DNA of 45,443 bases from Azospirillum sp. 412522 (GTDB lineage: Bacteria; Pseudomonadota; Alphaproteobacteria; Azospirillales; Azospirillaceae), in contig NZ_RWIJ01000042.1 of NCBI RefSeq assembly GCF_019805165.1, positions 1 through 45,443 on the forward strand, given 5' to 3'. This document shows, piece by piece, positions 1 through 7,632 of this stretch (positions within the stretch are counted from its first letter, which is position 1; every line of letters begins with the position of its first letter). Under the pieces are notes generated by a model. It saw nothing but the letters and a program-made list of their open reading frames with translations. It ran no database searches and was not told the origin of the DNA. A program made the translations under genes and the position numbers.

Positions 1-486
1 ACCGGCCGCTCTTCCGCATCCCCTTTTTGGAGAGGATCGGGTCAGAGTGACCGGAGAATTTCGGTCGAAGCCGGAAGACCAAAACCGCTAAGCTGCTGTT
101 TTCGCTTCCGTTTCTGCCGCCGGCGCCGCGCCTCGTTCAGCGCCCCGCCGTCGGTGGAGCGGTTTATAGGCGCCCCACCCCAAACCACGCAAGCGCTTTT
201 TTACGCTCCGATGAAAAATTCCTGACGTTTCTTTTTTCACCGGAGCCTGTAGCGGATTCAGTGTAAGGGAACGGTTCACCAGCCGCGGCGTGGCCGGCAA
301 CCGTCCGGACGCGTCAATCCACAGTGTTCCCATAGGGTTCACCCAGAGTTCACCCCCTGCGGTCTTGTGTCGGTTGACAGGGTCGGACCGGTCCAGCATC
401 GTCCGATCGACAGGCTTAACACCTTCGGTGATGGCCTCGCCGACAGCCCGCCAGGCGGCCCCAGGGGTTACAGGAGGAGAACGACG
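1..486. other. Left-edge region without a supported gene
   Basis: No convincing coding region is seen. A minus-strand reading frame covers part of it (about 88-333) but has mixed third-base composition and no clear ribosome binding site. T-rich runs lie near 196-235. The only functional site I can defend is the ribosome binding site AGGAGG at 472-477 that serves the following peptidase gene. The first bases could be the tail of an upstream gene or RNA, but this cannot be decided from the window. Confidence 0.4.
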
Positions 487-1866
487 GTGCGTTCGAGGCT
501 CTCCCGCCTTCCCACGCTCGCCTTGCTTGCCATCATCACGGCCGGCGCGCTGACACCTGCGACGGTCGTCGCACGCAACGCCGATGCGCCGAACGGCCGG
601 ATCCCTCATTCTTATAAGCCGGCAGTGAAGCCGAGCATGGCATTGGAGGGCGCCGTAGAGGCGAAGGATGATGCCGAAGACGGTGGCCCCGCCGGACCTG
701 TCGACCGCCAAACTCTCTCCATTGGCCGCGGCGATACGTTGATGGATCTGCTGGCGACCGCCAAGGTTCCCACCAACGACGCCCATGATGCGGTCGCCGC
801 TCTACGCGAGGTCTATAACCCGCGCCGCCTACAGGTCGGCCAGCATGTGACGGTCCTGTTCGAGCCGCGCCGCGGCGGTTCCCGCAAGTTCGTCGGGTTC
901 GAATTCGCCCCGGATCCCCTACGGTCGGTGTCGATCGCGCGCAAGGGCGAGACGGGCTTCACTTCCAGCCAGACCGAGAAGCCGGTGACCCGCAAGCCGG
1001 TGGCGGCGCAAGGCGTCATCCGCTCCAGCCTGTTCGAGGCGGGCGCCCAGGCCGGTGTCCCGATCTCGGTCATGATGGCCTTTATCCAGAATTTTTCCTA
1101 CGACGTCGACTTCCAGCGCGACCTGCAGCCGGGCGACCATTTCGAGATCCTCTATGAGAAGCTGGTCACCGCCGAGGGCACCCAAGCCGGCGAGGGCGAA
1201 CTGCTGTACGCCTCGCTGACGCTGAGCGGCGATGACATGCCGATCTACCGCTTCAAGACCCGCGATGGCCGAATCGACTATTACAATGGCGACGGCGAAA
1301 GCATCCGCCGTGCCCTGTTGCGCACCCCCATCGATGGCGCCCGCATCACCTCGGGCTTCGGCATGCGCCACCACCCGATCCTGGGCTTCAGCAAGATGCA
1401 TAAGGGCGTGGATTTCGGGGCACCGACCGGGACGCCGATCTATGCCGCCGGCCGCGGAACCATCGAGATGGCGGAGCGCAGCAGCTCCTATGGCAACTAT
1501 GTCCGTATCCGCCACAACACCGAGATCTCGACCGCCTATGCCCACATGAGCCGCTTCGCCAAGTCGATCCAGCGTGGCGCGCGGGTCGATCAAGGCGACA
1601 TCATCGGCTATGTCGGCACCACTGGCCGCTCGACCGGGCCGCACCTGCATTACGAGGTGCTGAAGGCAGGGCATCAGGTGAACCCGCGCTCCGTCGATCT
1701 GCCGACCGGCGAGAAGCTTGAGGGGCGGGAGCTTCAGGCCTTCCAACAGGCCCGGCGGTCGATCGAGAAGATGTTCGACGACAGCCGCGGCGGCATGCAG
1801 TTGGCGCGCACCCCGGCGCCCGCCCCGGCCGAGGAAAAGGGATGCAACAAGGCCAGCAGCTGCTGA
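487..1866 (+). CDS. M23-family murein metallopeptidase, exported
   Basis: Predicted periplasmic zinc endopeptidase that cuts peptidoglycan cross-bridges (LytM/MepM-type M23 family). The GTG at 487 is preferred because AGGAGG lies nine bases upstream and it opens directly into a signal peptide (basic MRSRLSR, hydrophobic core, cut near ATVVA). The 459-residue product has an OapA/LysM-like segment around residues 75-130 and a C-terminal M23 domain around 285-405. The zinc ligands are visible: H305 and D309 in the HKGVD motif, and H388 in HLH (386-388). An in-frame GTG at 367 would add 40 residues with no export signal and is unlikely. It stands alone and converges on the next small gene. Whether it needs an activator is unknown. 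Confidence 0.9.
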   Translation: MRSRLSRLPTLALLAIITAGALTPATVVARNADAPNGRIPHSYKPAVKPSMALEGAVEAKDDAEDGGPAGPVDRQTLSIGRGDTLMDLLATAKVPTNDAHDAVAALREVYNPRRLQVGQHVTVLFEPRRGGSRKFVGFEFAPDPLRSVSIARKGETGFTSSQTEKPVTRKPVAAQGVIRSSLFEAGAQAGVPISVMMAFIQNFSYDVDFQRDLQPGDHFEILYEKLVTAEGTQAGEGELLYASLTLSGDDMPIYRFKTRDGRIDYYNGDGESIRRALLRTPIDGARITSGFGMRHHPILGFSKMHKGVDFGAPTGTPIYAAGRGTIEMAERSSSYGNYVRIRHNTEISTAYAHMSRFAKSIQRGARVDQGDIIGYVGTTGRSTGPHLHYEVLKAGHQVNPRSVDLPTGEKLEGRELQAFQQARRSIEKMFDDSRGGMQLARTPAPAPAEEKGCNKASSC

Positions 1867-1889
1867 CCCTCTTTGTGATGGGCGCAAGA

Positions 1890-1909
1890 CCGGCGGCAGG
1901 GATCGCCGG
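1890..1909. terminator. Possible hairpin between convergent genes
   Basis: CCGGCG and CGCCGG form a 6-bp stem with an 8-base loop in the 48-base gap between the M23 gene and the convergent small gene. No T-run follows on either strand, so an intrinsic terminator is only a possibility. Confidence 0.3.
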
Positions 1910-1914
1910 CGCGC

Positions 1915-2097
1915 CTATTCCTTGTTCATCATGTTGCGGATGGCGCCGACGAACTGTCGGGCGGTGTTCTCGTCCTCAAGCATCTTCTGCAGCTTGTCGC
2001 GAATGATCATCGCCTTGGGTCGCTGTTGCATCGCGCGTTCGATGGCGACATCGGCTTCGCCGGGCTTCAGGGGTTCGAGGTCTGACATGGCGGACAT
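1915..2097 (-). CDS. Small helical hypothetical protein
   Basis: A protein of about 57-60 residues, charged and predicted mostly helical, ending in a NMMNKE tail. I do not recognise the family. The start is uncertain: in-frame ATGs lie at 2163, 2097 and 2088. The residues before MSDLEPLK look non-coding, and no site has a strong Shine-Dalgarno, so 2097 or 2088 is preferred. It lies downstream of, and is probably co-transcribed with, the FemAB-like gene. The dispersed motif CAGGTAAGGATA sits in the gap between the two. Confidence 0.55.
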   Translation of the reverse strand: MSAMSDLEPLKPGEADVAIERAMQQRPKAMIIRDKLQKMLEDENTARQFVGAIRNMMNKE

Positions 2098-2128
2098 CCC
2101 ATGCGGAGAGGGTGCTTCAATCGGCAGG

Positions 2129-2140
2129 CAGGTAAGGATA
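2129..2140 (+). repeat. Dispersed motif CAGGTAAGGATA, copy 1
   Basis: Exact 12-base copy in the gap between two minus-strand genes, just past the 3' end of the FemAB-like gene. The same string occurs at 12861-12872 (minus), 17396-17407 (plus) and 31067-31078 (minus), always between genes. Confidence 0.7.
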
Positions 2141-2191
2141 GCCGGAACCGCTCCGGCCATCATCAGGCAAAGCGCATCAGTGATATCGGCA

Positions 2192-3151
2192 TCAGCGGTA
2201 TTGCCCGACGGTCTCCACCGCCTCCCCGCCGGTGCCGAGCTTGAACTCGGTGACGCCCGGGGCGGTGTCGGGGTTGATGCCGCCGAGGTCGAGCGCGCGA
2301 ACCCCGCGCTGCTTCAACTCTCGCATCGCCTTCCATAGCACGAGCCGCGTGGCTCCGTTCTTGCGCCCCGCCTCGCTGGCCCAGCTGATCTGGCTGGTGG
2401 CGCAGACGCCATGGCGGAAGAACAGCCAGCAGGCAACCGGCGCGCGCCCGTCGAGCGCCGTCACCATCAACGCTCCGTCGTTGCTGCCTCCACCCTTGAC
2501 CATCGCGTTGCGCAGGCGGACGGCCAGCGGCCCGGTCATGGCGCGGAAGCCTTTGTCGAGTGCCTGGTCATGCTCCAGCTTCATCAGCCAGGGAAGATTG
2601 TCGGCCTTCCAATCGACATCCATGACGAGGCCGGCCTTCTCCGCCCCGCGCAGACGCTTGCGCCAGTCACGGGCGAAACCGGCATGCATCGCCTCCTCGT
2701 CGCGGGTCAGATCGAGCCAGACGGTCCGGTAACCGGGAGCGACCTTGCGAAAGCCGCAGCGGACGAGCAGCGCCTCATTCTCCGGGCCGGCGGGAAGCTC
2801 GGGCAGCAGGCTGGCGCGGCTGAGCGGATTGCGTGGGCAGGCCTGGCGCAGCAGGCGGAACACCGCTTCCAGGGTGTCGGCATCCGGGATCTTCCCGTCC
2901 AGCCACAGCGGGCCGCGGTAACACTGGCGGTCGTGGAACAGCTTCAGCATGCGGCGGTCGAGCGTCTGGACAAGGCCGATCGGCTGCCCATCGCGACGGA
3001 TCACGCCGAGGCGCGGGACATGACCATAGGTGCGACCCATGGCCCGACCATAGGCGAAGCTTTGCAACAGGGTGGAACGGGGAACGCGGGCGAACAGCGC
3101 GTCCCAGTCGCCGACCGTGCCCTCATTCCAGGCGATGTCGATATCCGGCAT
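2192..3151 (-). CDS. FemAB-like / GNAT-fold acyltransferase
   Basis: 319 residues resembling the FemAB/BioF2-like acetyltransferase group, in which two GNAT folds act on peptidoglycan precursors or on exopolysaccharide and exported-lipid intermediates. Recognition rests on the N-terminal LLQSFAYGRAMGRTYGH stretch, the central conserved RKRLRGAEKAGL, and the C-terminal ALDLGGINPD...FKLGTGG pattern of FemAB/PEP-CTERM-type enzymes. The ATG at 3151 is preceded by GGGGAAAG. It begins 17 bases after motA ends, so the two are probably in one transcript. The substrate cannot be read from sequence. There is no signal peptide, so it is probably cytoplasmic. Confidence 0.75.
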   Translation of the reverse strand: MPDIDIAWNEGTVGDWDALFARVPRSTLLQSFAYGRAMGRTYGHVPRLGVIRRDGQPIGLVQTLDRRMLKLFHDRQCYRGPLWLDGKIPDADTLEAVFRLLRQACPRNPLSRASLLPELPAGPENEALLVRCGFRKVAPGYRTVWLDLTRDEEAMHAGFARDWRKRLRGAEKAGLVMDVDWKADNLPWLMKLEHDQALDKGFRAMTGPLAVRLRNAMVKGGGSNDGALMVTALDGRAPVACWLFFRHGVCATSQISWASEAGRKNGATRLVLWKAMRELKQRGVRALDLGGINPDTAPGVTEFKLGTGGEAVETVGQYR

Positions 3152-3168
3152 CGGCTTTCCCCAGCGGA

Positions 3169-4029
3169 TCAGGCCGGAGGCAGGGCGGAGGTCGCCTCTT
3201 CCACCTGGGCGAAGGTCGGGCGGTATTCCGGTTCCAGCACATTGCGGGCATATTCCACCGAAATGGCTGGCGCGTAACCGGAGAGGTGCGCGATCAGGCC
3301 GGTCTTCATCGCCTGATAATATTTGCCTTCGGCGTGATAGACGTTCTTCAGGCCGCTGGCAATCGGAGCGAGGAAGCCGTAGGCGACCAGAATGCCGGTG
3401 AAGGTGCCGACCAGTGCGCCGCCGATGAGCTTGCCCAGAACCTCCGGCGGCTCGGTGATCGAGCCCATGGTGTGAATCACGCCCAGCACTGCGGCCACGA
3501 TGCCCAGCGCCGGCACCGCGTCGGCCACCGCCTGGATGGCGTCGGCGATGCGCTGGTGTTCATGGTGCATCGTCTCGATATCCTCGTCCATCAGGTCGAC
3601 CAGCTCGTGCGGGTTGTCCGCGCCCAGCGACATCAGACGGAGATAGGTGCAGAGAAAGGCAATGGCATGGTGATCGCCGTAGAATTTCGGGAACTGCTGG
3701 AAGAGCGGAGAGTCTTCCGGCTTCTCGATATGCTGTTCCAGCGCCAGCAGGCCCTTGGTCTTCGCGATCTTGAAGACCTGATACATCATGGTGAGGACCT
3801 CCAGGAAGTCCTCCTTCTTGTATTTCGGCCCCTTGAACAGGTGGCCTAATTCCTTGCCGGTGTGGGTGACCACCGACTTCGGGTTGGCGATGAAGAAGGC
3901 GCCGGCACCGGAGCCGAGGATGATCATGAACTCGAACGGCATCCACAGCACGCCCATGTGGCCACCGCCGAGGATGTAGCCACCGAACACGCTGAAGATC
4001 ACGATGCCGAAGCCGATCATCACGAACAT
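3169..4029 (-). CDS. motA: Flagellar motor stator protein MotA
   Basis: Inner-membrane proton-channel subunit of the flagellar stator, which works with MotB. The 286-residue length matches the family. Two N-terminal and two C-terminal membrane segments flank a cytoplasmic loop (about residues 60-165). The conserved prolines are present in VPALGIVAAVLGVI and GFLAPIASGL. The ATG at 4029 (MFVMIGFGIVIFS) is chosen over a 30-residue upstream extension because GGGAGGGAGAG precedes it. motB is not adjacent: the next gene encodes a FemAB-like transferase. Separation of motA from motB is known in other alphaproteobacteria. Confidence 0.95.
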   Translation of the reverse strand: MFVMIGFGIVIFSVFGGYILGGGHMGVLWMPFEFMIILGSGAGAFFIANPKSVVTHTGKELGHLFKGPKYKKEDFLEVLTMMYQVFKIAKTKGLLALEQHIEKPEDSPLFQQFPKFYGDHHAIAFLCTYLRLMSLGADNPHELVDLMDEDIETMHHEHQRIADAIQAVADAVPALGIVAAVLGVIHTMGSITEPPEVLGKLIGGALVGTFTGILVAYGFLAPIASGLKNVYHAEGKYYQAMKTGLIAHLSGYAPAISVEYARNVLEPEYRPTFAQVEEATSALPPA

Positions 4030-4393
4030 TCGGTCTCTCCCTCCCCGATACCGACCACGGGCCGCAAGATGCACCCGGCCGACAGATGGCCGTAATTCGG
4101 TTGAGTTTCCATGAATCACCCGAACGGCCTACCGCCTTCGCGACAGGCCGCGCGATCCTACCGGTGCGGGCGGGCGCTGTCACGAAAGGACTGACGATCA
4201 AGGGTTTTCAACGGGTACATCGCCGGTGGAGAGCAGCGGAGCGACCGGAAGCGGATAAGGACGCGGCAAGGCACGGCCGGGGCGCAGAAGAAGGGCACAG
4301 GATGGTCACAGACCGAGTGGGACGCGTCAAAACGCAAAACGCCCCGGCCGCCGAGAAGACCTGACGACCGGAGCGGCTGCATAACCGAGATCG
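4030..4393. other. Intergenic region upstream of motA
   Basis: About 360 bases between two minus-strand genes. The left part should carry the motA promoter, but I see no clear -35/-10 pair. The right part (4329-4375) carries a terminator for the upstream secreted-protein gene. Reading frames here look like chance. Confidence 0.5.
4329..4375 (-). terminator. Intrinsic terminator, minus strand
   Basis: Read on the minus strand, CGCTCCGG pairs with CCGGGGCG (8 bp, one G-U) and is followed by TTTTGCGTTTT. It lies 19 bases after the stop codon of the His/Pro-rich protein gene and fits termination of that gene. Confidence 0.65.
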
Positions 4394-4765
4394 TTAACGA
4401 AGCGGAATATTCATCTGGACGCTGACACCCGGTTGTGGAGGCGGCGGAGCGTAGATAACGGGAGGCGGCGCATAGGACGGGGCATAGACGACGCGCGGCG
4501 GGGGCGGCGGAGCGGGAACCACGACCACCGGCGGTGGCGCGCCGTAGATGACGACCGGGCCATCGTCATGATGATGCTTCTTGTGGTGTCCCCAGGCGTG
4601 GCCGCGGCCATGCTCCCCCGGATCGGCGAGTGACGGCGTCGACAGGGCGGCGCCGAGCATCAGGAAAGCGCCGACAATGCCTGCGACCTTCGCCGAGGTA
4701 CCGGCCGCCCGGCGCATTGCCGCCCGCGGCGTCTGGAGATCCTGCATGATCGCTCCGGCACTCAT
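4394..4765 (-). CDS. Small exported His/Pro-rich protein
   Basis: 123 residues: a basic N-terminus, a hydrophobic export segment (about residues 25-47, cut near PSLA), then a His cluster (HGRGHAWGHHKKHHHDD), then a long Pro/Val/Tyr-rich tail with repeated YAPP and PPP units ending in VSVQMNIPLR. The start is supported by AGGAGA eight bases before ATG 4765. I do not recognise a named family. The His/Asp cluster could bind metal and the tail could span or coat the envelope, but these are inferences. It has its own downstream terminator, so it is probably monocistronic. Confidence 0.75.
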   Translation of the reverse strand: MSAGAIMQDLQTPRAAMRRAAGTSAKVAGIVGAFLMLGAALSTPSLADPGEHGRGHAWGHHKKHHHDDGPVVIYGAPPPVVVVPAPPPPPRVVYAPSYAPPPVIYAPPPPQPGVSVQMNIPLR

Positions 4766-5117
4766 CGGCCTGTTCTCCTGGATGTTGGTGCATCGGCAAT
4801 GAGACCGGCGGACGCCGGACGGGAAGCCGCATACCCATATCGATGGGATGGCGTTTTATGCTCAGGCTGAAGCTCGGCCGGGTGGGACATTTTTTGGGCG
4901 CTGTGCGGTGGACGGGAGTGATTGGCGGGACTGGCGGCGGGAGCGCCACACATCCTTAGCTATGAAGCTGTTGATCGGCGACGGCTCTGGCTACCCGTCC
5001 GAAGGGGGTAGGCCGGATGCGGTGCATGGGTGGGGGTTCACAGGATGATCCGGTGGGCATTGAACGTCGTATCAGGCATCGTATGAGCAGGGTGCCCTCC
5101 AACGTCGAGCCGCAGCG
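4766..5117. other. Divergent promoter region
   Basis: 352 bases between two divergently transcribed genes for exported proteins. It should hold both promoters. One short palindrome, CCCAT-ATCG-ATGGG (4834-4847), is visible. I see no other gene or RNA. Confidence 0.45.
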
Positions 5118-5693
5118 ATGACCGTTCAAGCCCGCCTTCGCACCGCCGCCATCGCAGCGGTCTTCTCCATGATGGGAGCCGCCAGCGCCATGGCCGCAAG
5201 CAGCGCCTACGACTTCACCTTCCAAGGCATCGACGGCAAGCCGCTGCCGCTGTCGCAGTACAAGGGCAAGGCGATCCTGGTGGTCAACACCGCCTCGCAA
5301 TGCGGTTTCACCCCGCAATACAAGGGGCTGGAGGCGCTTTGGCAGCGCTACCGCGACCGCGGGCTGGTGGTGGTCGGCGTGCCGTCCGACGATTTCGGCG
5401 GACAGGAGCCGGGGAATGCCGACCAGATCAAGGATTTCTGCGAGGTCAACTACAGCATCGACTTCCCGATGGCCGACAAGACGGTGGTATCGGGCGACGG
5501 CGCCCATCCCTTCTATCGCTGGGCGGCCGACGAGTTGGGCTTCCTCGCCAAACCGCGCTGGAACTTTCACAAATATCTGGTGGGGCCGGACGGGAAACTC
5601 GTGTCCTGGTTCTCCACCATGACCGACCCCGAGTCGGACAAGGTGCGGGAGGCGATCGAGACGCTGCTGCCGGAGAAGGCGCCGAAGTCGTAG
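5118..5693 (+). CDS. Glutathione peroxidase, exported Cys-type
   Basis: Thiol peroxidase of the glutathione peroxidase family, reducing hydroperoxides with glutathione or thioredoxin. The 191-residue product carries a signal peptide (cut near SAMA), so it should act in the periplasm. The catalytic triad is visible: peroxidatic Cys62 in NTASQCGFTPQY, Gln96 in FGGQEPG and Trp148 in RWNFHKY. The position is Cys, not selenocysteine. The conserved KPRWNF block and length fit the BtuE/GPx group. It converges on ccmB with a 17-base gap and has no operon partner. Confidence 0.93.
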   Translation: MTVQARLRTAAIAAVFSMMGAASAMAASSAYDFTFQGIDGKPLPLSQYKGKAILVVNTASQCGFTPQYKGLEALWQRYRDRGLVVVGVPSDDFGGQEPGNADQIKDFCEVNYSIDFPMADKTVVSGDGAHPFYRWAADELGFLAKPRWNFHKYLVGPDGKLVSWFSTMTDPESDKVREAIETLLPEKAPKS

Positions 5694-5710
5694 GGAGCGA
5701 AGTGCCTGCC

Positions 5711-6376
5711 CTACTCCACCGCCTGCCGCAGGGCCGCCGCACCCGCCCAGGGGGCGAGCGGCAGGGCGGCGGCAAGGATGCCGGCGAGAAGCAGCAGGTG
5801 CGGGCGCGGCGTCAGTCCGTTGATGGCGGCGTCGATGGCGCCGGCACCGAAGATCAGCACGGGAATGTAGAGCGGCAGGATCAGCAGCGACAGCAGCACA
5901 CCGCCGCGTCGCGCGCCCAACGTCAGCGCCGCCCCGATGGCGCCGATCAGGCTGAGGATCGGCGTTCCCAGCGTCAGCGTCAGCACCAGGACGCCGAACC
6001 CCTCCGAATCCATGTTCAGCAGGACAGCCAATAGCGGAGCGGCGACGATCAGCGGCACGCCGGTGACCAGCCAGTGCGCCAGCGTCTTTGCCAGCACCGT
6101 CGCCTCCAGCGGCAGGGAGGACAGCGACAGCAGTTCCAGCGACCCATCCTCGTAATCGGTCTGGAACAGCCGTTCCAGCGACAGCAGCGAGGCGAGCAGC
6201 GCCGCCACCCAGATCACGCCGGCGGCGATGCGGGCGAGAATGTTCGGCTCAGGACCGACGCCGAAGGGGAACAGCACCACGCACAGCACGAAGAACATGA
6301 CGGCGATGGTGGCATCCGACCCCTGGCGCAGCGCCAGCCGCAGGTCGCGCGCGACAAGGCGCAGGAAACGGCTCAT
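5711..6376 (-). CDS. ccmB: Heme exporter membrane subunit CcmB
   Basis: Membrane subunit of the CcmABCD complex that delivers and releases heme onto CcmE for cytochrome c maturation. 221 residues with about six membrane segments. The N-terminal RDLRLALRQGSDA and the LSLERLFQTDYEDGSLELL motif are typical of CcmB. Its ATG overlaps the ccmA stop (ATGA at 6373-6376), indicating translational coupling. ccmC and the other ccm genes do not follow; the next gene is convergent and unrelated, so the ccm system is split in this genome. Confidence 0.95.
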   Translation of the reverse strand: MSRFLRLVARDLRLALRQGSDATIAVMFFVLCVVLFPFGVGPEPNILARIAAGVIWVAALLASLLSLERLFQTDYEDGSLELLSLSSLPLEATVLAKTLAHWLVTGVPLIVAAPLLAVLLNMDSEGFGVLVLTLTLGTPILSLIGAIGAALTLGARRGGVLLSLLILPLYIPVLIFGAGAIDAAINGLTPRPHLLLLAGILAAALPLAPWAGAAALRQAVE

Positions 6377-7056
6377 GGCGCGGCCCCCTCTTCCTCGTAT
6401 TCTTCGTCGCCGGCCTCTTCATCGTCGGCATAGGGAGTGAAGTCGTCCAGATGCAGTTCCTCGCCGCCTGGGGTGGCGATGTCGGTGTGGGTGGACAGCA
6501 CCACCATCCCGCCCCGGGCCCGGTGTTCGGCGATCAGTCCCTCGAACAGGGCGATGGCTGCGCGGTCTAGCGCCACGGTCGGTTCGTCCAACAACCACAG
6601 TGTCGCCGGTGCGGCCAACAGCCGCGCCAGATTCAGCCGGCGTTTCTGTCCGGCCGACAGGTAGCGGCCCGGCACTCCGGCGATGTGCGGCACGCCCAGC
6701 CGGTCGAGCGCGGCCCGCGCGTTGCCGGCGGGATCGGCGGCACCGGCCAGGGCCGCCCAGAAGGCGAGGTTCTCCACCGCCGTCAGCACCGGCTTCACAG
6801 CGTCGAGATGGCCGACATACTGTACCCGCGACCGGTGCAGGTCGGGATCCTCGGCGATCCCCACCCCGTCCCAGCCCAGCGTCCCGCGCAAGGGTTTCAG
6901 CAGCCCGGCCATCACCCGCAGCAGGCTGGACTTGCCGCTGCCATTGGGGCCGAGCAGCACCAGCACGCCGCCGGGAGCGATGCGGAACTCCAGCCCGGTG
7001 AAGACCAGCCGGTCGCCCCGCAGGCAGGTCAGCTCTGATCCGGCGAAGACGGGCAT
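6373..7056 (-). CDS. ccmA: Heme exporter ATPase CcmA
   Basis: Cytoplasmic ATPase partner of CcmB. 227 residues with Walker A GPNGSGKS at 36-43, signature LSAGQKRR, Walker B LWLLDEP and the switch His in STHTD. The last 25 or so residues form a strongly acidic tail (DDEEAGDEEYEEEG) beyond the usual end of the family. This is an odd feature, possibly regulatory or simply lineage-specific. It is the first gene of a two-gene ccmAB unit. A long intergenic region lies upstream. Confidence 0.95.
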   Translation of the reverse strand: MPVFAGSELTCLRGDRLVFTGLEFRIAPGGVLVLLGPNGSGKSSLLRVMAGLLKPLRGTLGWDGVGIAEDPDLHRSRVQYVGHLDAVKPVLTAVENLAFWAALAGAADPAGNARAALDRLGVPHIAGVPGRYLSAGQKRRLNLARLLAAPATLWLLDEPTVALDRAAIALFEGLIAEHRARGGMVVLSTHTDIATPGGEELHLDDFTPYADDEEAGDEEYEEEGAAP

Positions 7057-7154
7057 GGTGTCAGGTCGCGCTTCCGGTTGAGGGAGGCGCTGCTATAGCA
7101 CAGGGCGATGGGAAAGCCGGAGCGAGAATGCTGTCGCCGTCACCGCAGCCGTCC

Positions 7155-7312
7155 AAAAGAAAAGGGCAAAAGAAAAGGCCACCGCGAGGGGGTTCTCGCG
7201 ATGGCCTTGCGTCCGGCCGGGTCCGGCCGGTCGATACCTTGTGGAACGGCTTCGTTCGTCGCTGCGATGGCGCTAGGGGGGAACGCCGGTACGCGCGACC
7301 TGAGGGGCCGGT
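7155..7312 (-). ncRNA. Candidate small RNA with intrinsic terminator
   Basis: On the minus strand, a 14-bp stem (arms 7195-7208 and 7175-7188, one G-U pair) is followed by TTTTCTTTTGCCCTTTT, a good intrinsic terminator. No minus-strand gene ends here: ccmA starts further downstream at 7056. Upstream lies TTGCCA-16-GATAAC (about 7345 to 7318), which would start a transcript of roughly 140-150 nt. I see no reading frame with a start site in it. The sequence lacks the SRP RNA tetraloop motif and tmRNA features. Treat it as a hypothesis. Confidence 0.4.
7175..7208 (-). terminator. Orphan intrinsic terminator
   Basis: AAGGCCATCGCGAG - loop AACCCC - CTCGCGGTGGCCTT on the minus strand, followed by a T-rich tract. 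The stem is complete if one G-U pair is allowed. On the plus strand it has a C-A mismatch and no T-run, so it works in one direction only. Confidence 0.7.
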
Positions 7313-7632
7313 TGCTTGAGTTATCGTCTAAGGGAAGAAAGTGGCAAAATTTGGATGGAGTTCGAGGAATTGGACGCAGCACCATGTTGAGCCGGCGGCC
7401 TCGCAGCGCTGCACTCCCATGCGTGCACCGCAGCGCCGGGTGCCGGGATTGTCACGGCTAAACGCCGGGCACTTGTTCTGAATCAACGCCTTGCCCACCG
7501 CCCTGCCGCATCGTGAAGCCGTCATGCCCCCGCTCGAACTGGGCTGCCGCCTCCATCCGGAAACCTTCCGAACACCGCGGCGCCCCGATCAAATGTGTCC
7601 GGGCCAGATGTGTTCAGGAAGCGAGTTGTCCC

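Larger units (their letters stand above)
7057..7632. other. Long intergenic region upstream of ccmA and the AspT-like gene
   Basis: 576 bases between divergent genes. It holds an orphan minus-strand terminator (7155-7208), a duplicated GTCCGGCCGG (7211-7230), a plausible minus-strand promoter near 7312-7345 and an inverted repeat GCGCTGC/GCAGCGC (7406-7412, 7430-7436). Open frames here have no good start signals and look spurious. A small RNA is the best explanation of the terminator. Confidence 0.5.

Noticed and set aside
1..30. Possible tRNA 3' end at the left edge
   Set aside because: Only a few bases are available; no T-loop or CCA pattern can be verified.
88..333. Minus-strand open frame at the left edge with a Lys/Arg-rich end
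   Set aside because: Mixed third-base composition and no clear ribosome binding site; part of it overlaps the M23 gene leader. Not supported as a gene.
7155..7345. SRP RNA, 6S RNA or tmRNA identity for the candidate small RNA
   Set aside because: The SRP tetraloop motif and tmRNA hallmarks are absent, and a 6S-type long symmetric hairpin is not evident. Left unnamed.
7108..7461. Plus-strand frame of 117 codons upstream of the AspT-like gene
   Set aside because: It runs through a terminator hairpin and repeats, has no ribosome binding site and no recognisable composition.
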